A stretch of 64,000 bases of DNA from Eupeodes corollae (Eukaryota; Arthropoda; Insecta; Diptera; Syrphidae), in the NCBI RefSeq assembly GCF_945859685.1, contig NC_079147.1, positions 238,758,765 to 238,822,764 of the forward strand, written 5' to 3'. Below, one piece after another: positions 1 through 10,200 of this stretch (its first letter is position 1; each line of letters opens with the position of its first letter). The notes below the pieces were generated by a model that did no database searches, was not told where the DNA came from, and saw only the letters and a list, made by a program, of their open reading frames with translations. The position numbers and the translations under genes were made by a program.

Positions 1-410
1 GAAGGTGGCGATTGGGATTCTGTGTATTCTGCTTTTTTTGAAATCTGGCAACAAACTGATGTTTTTGTATAGCTTCACCGAATTCCTTAAATAAACTTAA
101 ATAAGAAAAACAATAATTTATTAAGCTATTTAATAATTGCCACTGTTTCCGTCCATCGTCAGAATTTAATTTTTTTTTGTGGGGTAATTTGCTCAACTTT
201 AATTGAACTCCCAGGGACACTTTTGTTTTCCATTTTTATATAATAAAATTGATATCATTTTTCTTCAATCGCGGCATATTTTCAAGTAATATTTTTTATA
301 TATTGTTTTTAACAATTAAAAAGAGAGAATAGCAAAATTTCCCACAAATTTATGTAAAATTTCCCTTACAAAATCAAATAAAAGGAACAATTTCTAATGA
401 AATCTCATAA
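1..410. other. AT-rich non-coding DNA, no gene seen
   Basis: This stretch is AT-rich with many homopolymer runs. I find no open frame with recognisable protein similarity, no RNA gene and no clear repeat. It precedes the first transposon relic and could be RyR intron or intergenic DNA. The upstream RyR exons are not in the window, so the two cannot be told apart. Confidence 0.5.
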
Positions 411-635
411 AAAGTACATCTGGCACCACTGAAACGACTGGAAAATTGGCAAGAACTGTCAAAATAAGAAAAAACATCTGTAAAATGGCCATAATTTGTG
501 TTTTTTGTGTAAAAGAGTGAAACTTTAAAAGTTAATTAATAATAGAAAAAGATTTTTTTTCGCCCTAAAATTCTGATTAATATTATTTTCAAGGCATATC
601 TATCGATTCGTGCTGCGGTAAAGGAAAGTTGAGCC
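411..635 (-). mobile_element. Partial inverted copy of the 1164-1752 MITE
   Basis: Reading the minus strand from 635, the sequence follows the left half of the element at 1164-1752. It starts with the same terminal motif (GGCTCAACTTTCC, then ACCGCAGCACGAAT). It then shares CGATAGATATG and a series of imperfectly conserved AT-rich blocks out to about 1390. The far end of this copy is not recognisable, so it is truncated or decayed. With the other copy it forms a large imperfect inverted repeat around the C-terminal part of the HPF1 relic. Homology is judged by eye. Confidence 0.6.
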
Positions 636-797
636 CTTGTTTTAAATTTATTTAACACCGGCTGTCAAATTTTGTATTCGAACAATTCACTAAGGAGAAG
701 CTTGTTGTCTAGAAAATATATCATAGAATCAAAAACAAACAAAACTGCTACAATAAGAATTCATTTTATTTAAAACATTTTCTTCTTCTTTCTTCAT

Positions 798-2085
798 TCA
801 ATCCAAAATACTGAGCTTATGACTATTGCTTCTGCTGGCCAAATGTCCCTTCAGAATCGCCATATATTGTGGCCGTCCGAGCAACTTTTAGGTGGATTTT
901 GTGTAGACCCTTATGACCGGAGCAGAAAAGTTCAATTCCTAGTTCCAGATTCGTACCAAAATCACACTCATCCAAAGCGGTCGCTGAAGCTTTTATGATT
1001 AGCTGCAATTTCTCCATGACTATCTCTTTGGTTTCTTTGAGGACTCGCCTGGCTTGTCCAAAGGCTTGAGGATCTTCTTGATGTTGACACCGCTGTCCAT
1101 CAAGGGGTGATAGCCCACTGTTGTGTTTTTATTTATTGGAACAACATGGTTGGTTGTTTTGGTGGCTCAACTTTCCATTACCGCAGCACGAATTTCGACT
1201 CGCGGTTTTTTTTATTCGATAGATATGTGCAAATAAATAATAACTTTAGCAATGTTAGAGCGACGAAACATTTATTTCTATTTTTAATTAATTTTTAAAG
1301 TTCACTTTTTTCCATACAAAACTCTCAAAAATGGTTGATTTTGACATTTCTTCCCTGTTTTTTGTTCAGTGCTGCCATACTTTTTTTTTTTCTTGGTAAT
1401 TTCTTTTATTTTAGTGCTCAAATGGAAAAGTACTTTGCATATACCCAAACTCGCACCCACCCCAAATCCTATAGTGACCCAAAGCAGGGGGGGTTGCAGT
1501 GGGGCAGCATGCCCCCCCTTACATACCTAGCTATTAGTACGCCGCCGTGCTATCAATTAAAAAAAACTTGTTTTAGGCTCAAAAAATGCAATACAAAAAA
1601 GTAGGGTTAAGTCCGAAAAAGAAAATATTTTTTTTATGACTTAAAGTTGTTTCCTCGCCCTAATATTTAAAACATGTTCTATTGAGACCCCTATCTAACT
1701 GTAAAAAAAAAATCAGAAGGAAATTCGTGCTGCGGTAATGGAAAGTCGCCCCGTTTTGGCGAAAATGTTCCTATCCCGTTGCGACATAGCCTTCACCAGA
1801 GATGTTCTCTCACACTTATTCTCCTCCACAAATGAACTTATCGCCTTTCTCATATCTCCCAACCCTTGTTATTGAACGGAGCTACCGGAAAGTCTTTCTT
1901 CAGGTAGTAAGCGAAAGCGTCGAACATGTTTGTGGCGACGAGTTCGAAGACGCATCCCTTGGAAACGTTATTACTAACTATGAACGCCAGCTGCCATAGC
2001 GAATTCCGGTTCAAAGAGCGTTTGAAACTCTGGTCTGGATTATCATGAAAGAACCGCCAGTGCCGCACACAGTCACCGAGCTTTT
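798..2085 (-). pseudogene. HPF1: HPF1 (histone PARylation factor 1) pseudogene, interrupted by a MITE
   Basis: HPF1 is the cofactor that redirects PARP1/2 to modify serine residues. On the minus strand, 2085 to about 1850 encodes a piece with NNVSKGC and ATNMFDAFAYYLKK, matching the central part of HPF1. From about 1840 to 1755 comes a piece with QRDRNIFAKT. From about 1160 to 1060 comes VVPINKNTTVGYHPLMDSG. From about 1060 to 823 comes the diagnostic DECDFGTNLELGIELFCSG, and the tail IL-GHLASRS runs to a stop at 798-800. At least three frameshifts (near 1845, 1060 and 880) and a 589-bp insertion (1164-1752) disrupt it. The N-terminal part is missing. No introns are seen in the matching part, so it may be a retrocopy, but the parent gene structure cannot be checked here. 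Confidence 0.8.
1164..1752. mobile_element. 589-bp MITE with 33-bp TIRs and 8-bp target duplication (hAT-like)
   Basis: The termini at 1164-1196 and 1720-1752 are inverted copies. The inner 27 bp (ACTTTCC...GCACGAATTTC) are perfect and the outer 6 bp are partly conserved. The flanks GTTTTGGT (1156-1163) and GTTTTGGC (1753-1760) form an 8-bp target site duplication with one mismatch. Removing the element and one flank restores a continuous HPF1 reading frame across the junction, which independently supports the boundaries. An 8-bp duplication fits hAT or P superfamily activity. No transposase is encoded, so the element is non-autonomous. The middle is AT-rich and contains a C- and G-run segment near 1480-1530. 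Confidence 0.82.
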
Positions 2086-2240
2086 ATACTCGACGTTCTT
2101 TTTTGTTTAAACGCAACTCCACCAAATTTTTCCTTTTTTTTTCTCTTCCATATTCTGTAAATAAAAAAAAAACAATAATTCTTACGTGGTAAAGAAATAA
2201 TATACTTACGACGTTAAAAAGCAGTCATCAGCTGTTTTGT

Positions 2241-2648
2241 CGCATTCACAAACCTAGTGGCTACGTAGTCAACGGATTCTAATTGGCTAAATTTAACTTG
2301 AAAAGTAGTTGAAATTTCCCCTCCAACCGACGTAGTATAAAAATTTCTACTACAAAGTAAGTTCACACTGGTTTTGACGTTTCACAATCAGCTGATCGGT
2401 AAGGACACAAGAATTCAAAATGAAATGAATCTTTCGGTATTTAAATACAAATATAAATCAATCAAATTATATCTTCTTTTTGGTTTTATTGAATTTAAAA
2501 TGAAAACAACTATTTAAAGTTCTAAAAACGTAAATTTTTTTTATTTTATATATTTGTGTTTGACATTAATATTACAGTTCCGGATTGACTAGCCTTGTCA
2601 CAAAGCTAATTGAATTTTGACTACGTAGTCACTAGCTTTGTGAATGCG
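2241..2648. mobile_element. 408-bp TIR element (MITE-like)
   Basis: The ends 2241-2271 and 2618-2648 are inverted copies with 29 of 31 positions equal (CGCATTCACAAA...CTAGTG...CTACGTAGTCA). Each arm includes the 12-bp palindrome GACTACGTAGTC or a one-base variant. No clear target site duplication is visible. The interior has no transposase frame. It contains TATAAAAAT near 2337, TTCACACTGG near 2362 and an E-box CAGCTGAT near 2391, which resemble insect core promoter motifs. Superfamily not assigned. Confidence 0.7.
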
Positions 2649-2736
2649 CCCATTAATTTGAGCGCTGAATGTTTCGAAAGGTTTGTTTGTTTAGTCTAAC
2701 TTTGAATTGCTACTAGATTTCAAAAGGTCTTATATT

Positions 2737-2768
2737 AAACTTGTGGTTTACGAAAACTTGTGGTTTAC
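2737..2768 (+). repeat. Two-copy 17-bp tandem repeat
   Basis: The word AAACTTGTGGTTTAC occurs at 2737-2751 and again at 2754-2768. This is a short local duplication without other recognisable context. Confidence 0.7.
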
Positions 2769-2964
2769 CAAAAATATATGGGAAAACCTGAGTTTTCGAT
2801 GTAGGTTTTCGGCCAAAACCGATAATTTCTCGATAATCGGGTTTTTGACTTTGTGTGAAAAGCCACCAAGCTGTATACCTTACTTTATATACTTTGAAAT
2901 GATTTAAAATCGTATTTAAGGCGATGAAATACAATTTTCTTATTGCGGCACAGGTGAAATAAAA

Positions 2965-3414
2965 TGGCTGCGTTCAATCTCAGACAGATAGGGTATCCGG
3001 ATACCCTTTTGTTAGTGTTTAACGTGTAAAATAACAGCTGATCAAAAACAGCTGAGATATCAAAAAAAAAATAATCCAAAGGTCTGATAGAACAGCTGAT
3101 TCAACACATGGTTGAATTTCAAGAAACTTGAAAATTGATTTCAGCTTTTTATTTGTTGGTAAACAAAAAGATACAAAATGTTAGTTAAAGTTGTATTTGA
3201 TTATGTTCTTTACATAATAGACGATGAAGAAGCTATTTGCCTCCGAATTTTAGAAGGTTATTATGATCTTTTTTGACTTCGAAGCTTAAATGTTTCTCTG
3301 CTTTTTGTGAACAGCTGAAAGTTATCTCAATGCAGCTATCCAACTTGTTCAACAAGGTATCTAAAAATCCACCTATTCAAGATACCCTGTCCAACACTAT
3401 ATTGAACGCGGCCA
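2965..3414. mobile_element. 450-bp TIR element (MITE-like)
   Basis: The ends TGGCTGCGTTCAAT (2965-2978) and ATTGAACGCGGCCA (3401-3414) are inverted copies with one mismatch. GGGTATCC follows within about 20 bp on the left, and its reverse-complement partner GATACCC lies on the right. The interior holds several CAGCTG E-boxes (near 3035, 3048, 3093, 3312) and a 31-codon frame at 3178-3274. The flanks ATAAAA and ATAATA might be a decayed target duplication, but this is weak. Confidence 0.55.
3178..3274 (+). other. Short open frame, paralogous to 3671-3793
   Basis: An ATG in A-rich context starts a 31-residue frame (MLVKVVFDYV...CLRILEGYYDLF). The segment at 3671 has the same layout: start, K/E-V-V, a Cys, then G-Y followed by hydrophobic residues, and similar AAGGTTATT...ATGATTTTTT DNA after it. 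I do not recognise the family. It may be a first-exon relic of a transposon. Coding status is unproven. Confidence 0.3.
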
Positions 3415-3670
3415 ATAATAATGTACACAATTCAAAATAACAAACCGTCATTTTATGCAGGTTTTCGTGTCAAAATACAGCTGTTGGAATTTTCTTTCTG
3501 AAACATCCGATTATTTTATTTTCAATACACTTATAAAATTTAATTTTTTAATTTGTTAATTTTCTATTGTTTTTTTTTTTATTTTTTGATTACGTGACAA
3601 AATCTGAAATTCAATTTATAACAAATAAATTGATTTTAAAAGATTGATCATCCACAACAACAAAGTAAAA

Positions 3671-3793
3671 ATGTTTACAGAAGTTGTGTATCAATTCAAA
3701 GAAAGCGTGCAGTTATTGCTTGCTTCCGGCAGACATCTTTGCATTCACTTCCAAGGTTATTTTATTATTATTATGATTTTTTTAATAATTTGA
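3671..3793 (+). other. Short open frame, paralogous to 3178-3274
   Basis: This is a frame of about 40 codons starting MFTEVVYQFKESVQLLLASG. It resembles the frame at 3178 in spacing and in the DNA around its end. It does not match RyR and has no good GT donor at its end, so I do not take it as an upstream RyR exon. Confidence 0.3.
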
Positions 3794-4163
3794 TTTGTTT
3801 TGTTTGAATGTTTTTCTATTTGATTGTTTTAATTTTCTGTTGTAAGAAAATTGCCTCCGTTAAAAACCCATTAAACAAAAATATTGACTTATTTTTTTTT
3901 TGATAATTTTTAATTTCTATTATGTTGAGATTTTGTTAAGAATTAGTGAAGTTTTGAAATCAATTAATTTTTGCTTTACTTTCTTGGCTTTTGTTTTTAT
4001 TTTCAGTTCCATAAATAAAACGATTAACATTTCTTACACATTTAATACAATTTTAAAAAACTAAGTTTTTGCTATATCAAATAAAATCTCAATCTAACTA
4101 ATAACAAGTGACCTAAACTAATAAATGCTTTGTTTTTGTGTGCATCTAACATTAACTTTATAG
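3794..4163. other. AT-rich intron sequence upstream of the first visible RyR exon
   Basis: No gene is seen. The 3' end carries a plausible branch point (CTAAC near 4147) and ends TTTATAG, used as the acceptor of the exon at 4164. Confidence 0.6.
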
Positions 4164-4273
4164 GCTAGCCGTTTTAAGTCGAGAAGTAATTCTTGGATCT
4201 CAAAGTTGTCATTGGCAAGACGCCAAGCGGCAATGCGCTGTTTGAGAGCCAAACATCTTTACCGGCTAAGCAG
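4164..4273 (+). CDS. RyR: RyR exon (36 codons, first one visible)
   Basis: The exon begins after TTTATAG and ends before GTGCTT. It encodes [15 protein letters not shown] followed by [10 protein letters not shown] and KHLYRLS, then two bases of an Arg codon completed by the next exon (AG/A). The reading joins directly to HRACN, a conserved RyR motif, which supports the call. The intron after it is only 144 bp. The N-terminal half is not a part of the family I know well, so the acceptor position is the least certain point. Confidence 0.78.
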
Positions 4274-7200
4274 GTGCTTAATATTTGTTTGTTTTTTAAA
4301 ATAAATGCTTAAAAATTAATACTAATTTATTGTAATATTATTTTTCATGATTTTCCTCAATTTTGTTTTAGAAAATCTTTTTAAAAACTTACTGATTTTT
4401 TAAAAATTTCTCAACAGACATCGAGCTTGTAATATCTTTGCTCGAACTTATCACGAACAATGGTTGCAAGAGGAAAACAGTGGTCAAGAGGTTATGATAG
4501 AAGATCTAACACAGACCTTTGAGGAATCGGAGAAATCTAAAAAAGATGCCGAGGAGGAGGAAGGAAAACCAGATCCATTGACTCAATTGGTTACAACGTT
4601 CTGCCGTGGAGCTATGACCGAGAGAAGTGGAGCTCTGCAAGAGGATCCTTTGTATATGTCTTATGCTCAAATTGCTGCCAAGTCGTGTGGTGAAGAAGAA
4701 GAGGAAGGTGGCGATGAGGAAGGCGGTGCCGAGGGCGGTGAGGAAGGCGAAGGCACAAGTATTCACGTGAGTTGATTTTTGAAATTTTTTGAATGAGGAA
4801 CTTTTGAACTAACAAATAAAATAGTTACGGTTAAAGCAACAAATGGATAAACTTATGGTAAGAATAACTCGAACAATAGTACATCAGACATACAAAGACC
4901 GTTTTCGATATAAATTTGTTTATTTTGTTTTCTATTATTTTTATAATTTTAGAATTTGGTTAAAAATTATATCATAAAACTTTGTGAGCAATCGATTCTT
5001 TAAATTGAAATTAAATCGTATTTCCAGCAGTTAGGGAGAATTTTTTCGTAGTCATTTCGTGAAAGAACTTCACAGAGGAAATCTTTACTCAAGTGAAACT
5101 ATTTTTTTCACTTATCATATTCAAAACAATCTTTTTGTTTATCGCCACGAAGACAAATCCAATAAGGTCCAAACCCAATTTTTCACAAGCTTATTTCTGC
5201 AGGTCCAGATGGAATAATACCAGCCGACCTACAAAAGACTTCTGACATATTTACACCAATCCTTCAGGCAATTTTCACCTAGACCATGTTCCCTCGGCAT
5301 GTAGAGAAGTTAAAGTTGTTTTTATACCCAAAGCAGGTTAAATGCCCGAAAGTCAATCCTAAAGATCTACGACCTATAAATCTATCATCATTCCTTCTTA
5401 AGACCTTGGAAAGACTGATTGATATCCATTTAAGGGCAAGTATTGATACTTCAACATGCCTACTGTAAAGGTAAATCGGTGGAAACAGCGTTACGCGTAC
5501 GCACCGTTGAATATTCCCTCCGTCATAAAGAGTTCACTATGGTTGCTTTCATTGACATCGAAGGTGCCTTTAACAACGTGGGCACATATGCAATCACAAC
5601 TGCACTAACATCTCTAAATTTAGGGAGTTCGCTTGGGGAGTTGATGGTCTATTGCTCTATCGCCTCTCCTCTGGAACCTAGTGGTAAATGAAATCCTAAC
5701 TAGTCTGGATGCGGAGGGTTTCAGAGTGGTAGCCTATGCGGACTACGTTGCTATAGCAGTTTCAGGAAACCATCTTAACACTTTAAAAGAACTCTTACAA
5801 AATGCCTTGGCCAGACTAATACTTTGGGCTGAACGGTGGGGACTGGGTGTTAACCTACAAAAAACCGATTTAGCCTTATTTTCGAAGAGATACCAAATTC
5901 CATTTATCGACTCTCCCTATATTAAAGGAATCCAATTAAAATTCTCAGACAAGGCTAAATACCTGGGTCTTGTCTTAGATAAAAAACTAAATTGGAAACG
6001 CAACGTACAGGAAGGAGTCAAAAAAGTTACTCTAGCTCTCTTTCCTTGCCAAAAAGCTTTTGGTAATAAATGGGGCCTCCAACCTAGAATCACGCATTGG
6101 CTATATACATCGGTAATCAGACCGATTTTAATGTACGGTGTGGCAGTTTGGTGGACTGCTTAAGAGAAAGGAATAAACCGGTATAAATAAATAAAGTCCA
6201 ACGTTTAGCTTACCTATGTACATATAAGCGGATCGCTTCCTTACTCTACCTAACACCTCTTGACATATTTAACAAAAAAATAGCTGCAAAATCTGCTATT
6301 CTCCCTAAACCTTCGTCACAGTGGACAAACAACACCATTGGTCTCTCCGTAATTCTTGGGTATTTAGAATCAATTTCAAACCACACAGACTACACCATCC
6401 CCCAACTGCAATTCCAGACTTTTATACCTCCCAGATCTTTCTGGGAGCGTGGGACATTCCTGGAAGATGGGTCAATCCATTTTTATAGCGATGGTTCAAA
6501 AACAAAAGAAGGGGTTGGTGGAGGTTTGTACTCTGAACGACTGCAATTAAGTCAATCACTGAATCGTGTTCCAGGCAAAAGTCCTGGCTTAAAGATATCA
6601 ACATCTGATATCCGTATTTTCTCAAATAGTCAGGCTGCTATCAGATCTCCGGACTCTGCCTCTGCTGACTCTATAACAGTTTAATATTCACCTTTGCTGG
6701 GCCATTTCAGGTAACTGTAAGGCAGATGAATTGCCAGGAACGATACAGTGCAGCCCATCCTACCACTTCTGGCACATACTGGCATACCAATCGCTACTTG
6801 TAAACTATTGCTAATGCAAGACGCTATAAGGAATGAAGAAAAAATCGAGCGCCATTATTTTCAAAATAAATGTGCAAGATTAGGAAGCGTTCTTCCGGGG
6901 TCTTTCTTTTCATGTTGAATTGCCAAACCGAATTTAAAATATGTATGTTTGGTTCTTTCTTCGTTTCCGGCTGCTAAAAGCAGCACTTTAGCTCCTCCTG
7001 GAGCATAGGACTCTCTTTCTATTCCTAGCACGATACCTCAGCTGGGACCACGTCTCCAAATTTTGGGACCGAGTTTCCTTTATGACAGATGATCTCCATG
7101 TTTCTTTTGGCCTTCCAGGCCGCCTTCTACCTTGAGGATTCCATTGAAAGCACTGCTTTGCTATGTTGTCGTCCGGCTTCCTCAATGTATGGCCAATCCA

Positions 7201-10200
7201 GCGCCACTTTCTCGGCGAGATGTTAACATCCACTTTTGTTTTTTTCAGTCCTGAGCCACAGTTTATTATTAGATATAGTTTGTTGCCACTGGATGTTCAG
7301 GATGTACCGTAGACAGCGGTTGACAAAAGTTTACAACCTTCTCGAGATGTTAGCAGAGCACTTCCACGTTTCGTAGGTATATGCAGCACGTATTTTACGT
7401 TGTACTCGTACAACTTGGTACGGATCGTTATTTTCCTGGATCTCCACACTTAAGAAAGCATTGCGAATGCACTACGGGCACCGTTCCATCATAGAGTGCC
7501 AAAAAGCTTCCCAGATAGTTGAACTGGGTGACCTCTTCTACTGCCATTTCTCTCACAATAACCTGTTGTTGTTGGTTTCGTCTGGTCTGCAATAACTTAG
7601 TCTTACTGGCATTAATCCTTAAGCCAGCCACCTCCCCATTTTGTTGAAGAGAGTTGCACATTTGGCTGAGGTCTACATTTCTGTTTACCAAGCATTTGTC
7701 GTCAGCATAGTCCAAATGGCTTAATGTTTCCTTCAGGAGCCAGTGGATACCCAATCTCTCGTGTTTACCCATCGAAGCAGTCATAACATCATCAATAGCA
7801 AGCAAGAACAGAAGCGGTGACAATACATCACCCTGTCTCACTCCCTCTAGCACTTCAAATGTGTCGGAAAGCTGTCCATTGTGGAAAATGAAATACCTTG
7901 CGTTGTTGTAAGACTTTTTTATCATCGCGACAATATTATCAGGAATGCCTATCGCACCAATTAACATCACGACTAACGCCTTTTCAAAATCGACGAACAT
8001 GAGGTAAAGCGGCGATTGGTACTTCGACGATTGTTCAAGAATAATTCGCAAGGTGTTAATGGGGTCGACACATGATCGACCACTGCGAAATTCCGCTTTA
8101 TGCCTTTTGAGCGTTGACCCGATCTTAGATTTTATCCTCTCGAAAATGATGGTTGCCATTAACTTTGAAAATACGGACAGAATGGTGATTCCACGCCAGT
8201 TATTGCAGTTCTTAAGATCGCCTTTTTTGTAGCTTGAACCCTGTCCTTCCATTCCCTGGGAAAGGTTTCGTTTTCCCGAACAGACTTAAGAAGTGGCAAC
8301 AAAATATCGGCAGCCAAGTCGGGCCCATCTGCTTCGTTGTTCTTTAAAAGATGTATCGCGGTTCTTATTTCCGTGCATGTGGGGGGGGTCAATATAAATG
8401 CTTCTGGTAGATCTACGGCAGTTGATGATTTGCATTAGCGATTGCATTTGTATTCTAATCATCGTTTAGCAATTGATCTTCCATTGACACTAAAAGGCTA
8501 CCATTCGTGTCACGAACAGGATGGTTGACAATATTTTGTTGGCCTACAAGATCTTAAGTGATTTTGAACAGCATCCTCGCGTAACCTCTTCTTGCAGCTG
8601 CCTCAGCGCTTTCCAATTTGTCTAATCTGTTCCTCCTATCTTATCTCACACACCTCTGCACTACAAAAAGAAATTACAACAAAAACTACTTCCTGCACAG
8701 AGGACAGTGGAAGAATTACGCCGATATTTCAGAATCAGAAAGGATCTACTAGATCTCTTAACAGATTGCAAAATGGCTGCCAGGTTAAATAGCGTTACCA
8801 ACTTAAAGTTCTATATCGCTTTTTAAAAATTCATTATGTTCAGCGTAAAACTTTTATAATTAATATTTTTTTAATAATTTGCACACTTTCACGTCACTTG
8901 TGGCACACATTTTGTAAATTTCTGACAGCCAGAACTAGATAACATATTAGTGAAAAGGTTCAGAGAACATAAGAAATTTCTTTTCATAGCCAACTACATT
9001 CTGAACGCAAATTAAGGCAAAGACAGCTAGTTACTATGTCAAATGTCCAGATGACTGCTGGAATGTCAAGTTGTATTTTTTATTGTAAAGAAAAAGTCAT
9101 TACACATTTACAAATATGTCAGAAACCCTTTCAAAAAAGTTTAAATAAAATTGTGTACTAAATAAAATAATCATAAACTTTTGAAATTCAGCTTGCAATG
9201 GAATGAAGAAAAAAACATGATCAGCTGACATTTTGACTTTAGAAGATTTGACTTGATAGTAAGGAAGATTAGTAAGGTTAAGACTACATAAGGGACTTGA
9301 AGGTAAGACAATGGACAGGTTCAACCGACATAAGGGACTTGAAAGTTGGGCCAGCTGCCAAAAAATTACCTTTAAATTAAGGATACTTAAAAAAAAAATC
9401 TCCCTAACTATCAAGTCAAATCTTCTTCTGTCAAAACGACAATTGATGATGTTTTTTTTTATTCAACTGAAAGCTGAACTTTATTATTCTTCGATTTATT
9501 TGTTATTTATTTTACATGATTGAAAGATTTTAGATAAAGATAGAGGTTAGTGAAGATATGAGTTTGAAATGTATGAAACTTAAAAAGCTAACTTGACTTA
9601 AAATACAAAGTAGTTGTTGGACTAAGAAACTTTACTTCGCATTTATTTTCGACACTGCAAAAATCCAGGGCTGTTATCTCCATTTCATTAAGACTTTCTT
9701 TAATATCTTTTTACCAACTAATAGGAGTATTATGTAAATTAAGCATCATTTTGTTTTAAAATTTTTTTTATTTTTTTTTATTTAAAATTTAAATTTGTAT
9801 ATAATGTTCTTTTATTTTATGTTGTAAATAGTTTTATTTCTTCAAAAATTACAAAAAAGTAATTCCTAATAAATAATTAAATTTATTTTAAAAAGGAACA
9901 AGAAATGGAAAAACAAAAGCTACTCTTCCATCAAGCTCGTCTATCCAATCGAGGTGTTGCTGAAATGGTTTTACTTCACATATCTGCATCCAAGGGTGTT
10001 CCATCGGAAATGGTTATGACAACGCTCAATCTGGGAATTGCCATTTTAAGAGGCGGTAATATTGACATTCAAATGGGAATGTTAAATCATCTCAAGGAGA
10101 AAAAAGACGTAGGTTTCTTCACTTCGATTGCGGGTCTTATGAATTCCTGTAGTGTCCTTGATCTGGACGCATTCGAACGTAATACCAAAGCTGAAGGTAA

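Noticed and set aside
823..1017. Minus-strand 64-codon frame as a small intact gene
   Set aside because: It is the C-terminal part of the HPF1 relic, entered and left through frameshifts.
1335..1604. 89-codon frame inside the MITE as transposase
   Set aside because: No similarity to any transposase; low-complexity start and short length.
3671..3793. Upstream RyR exon
   Set aside because: No RyR similarity, no donor at its end, and a similar paralogous segment lies at 3178 inside a transposon relic.
7428..8252. Functional reverse transcriptase gene because YADD is intact
   Set aside because: Flanking domains are in other frames with stops and no endonuclease part is present, so it is a truncated relic.
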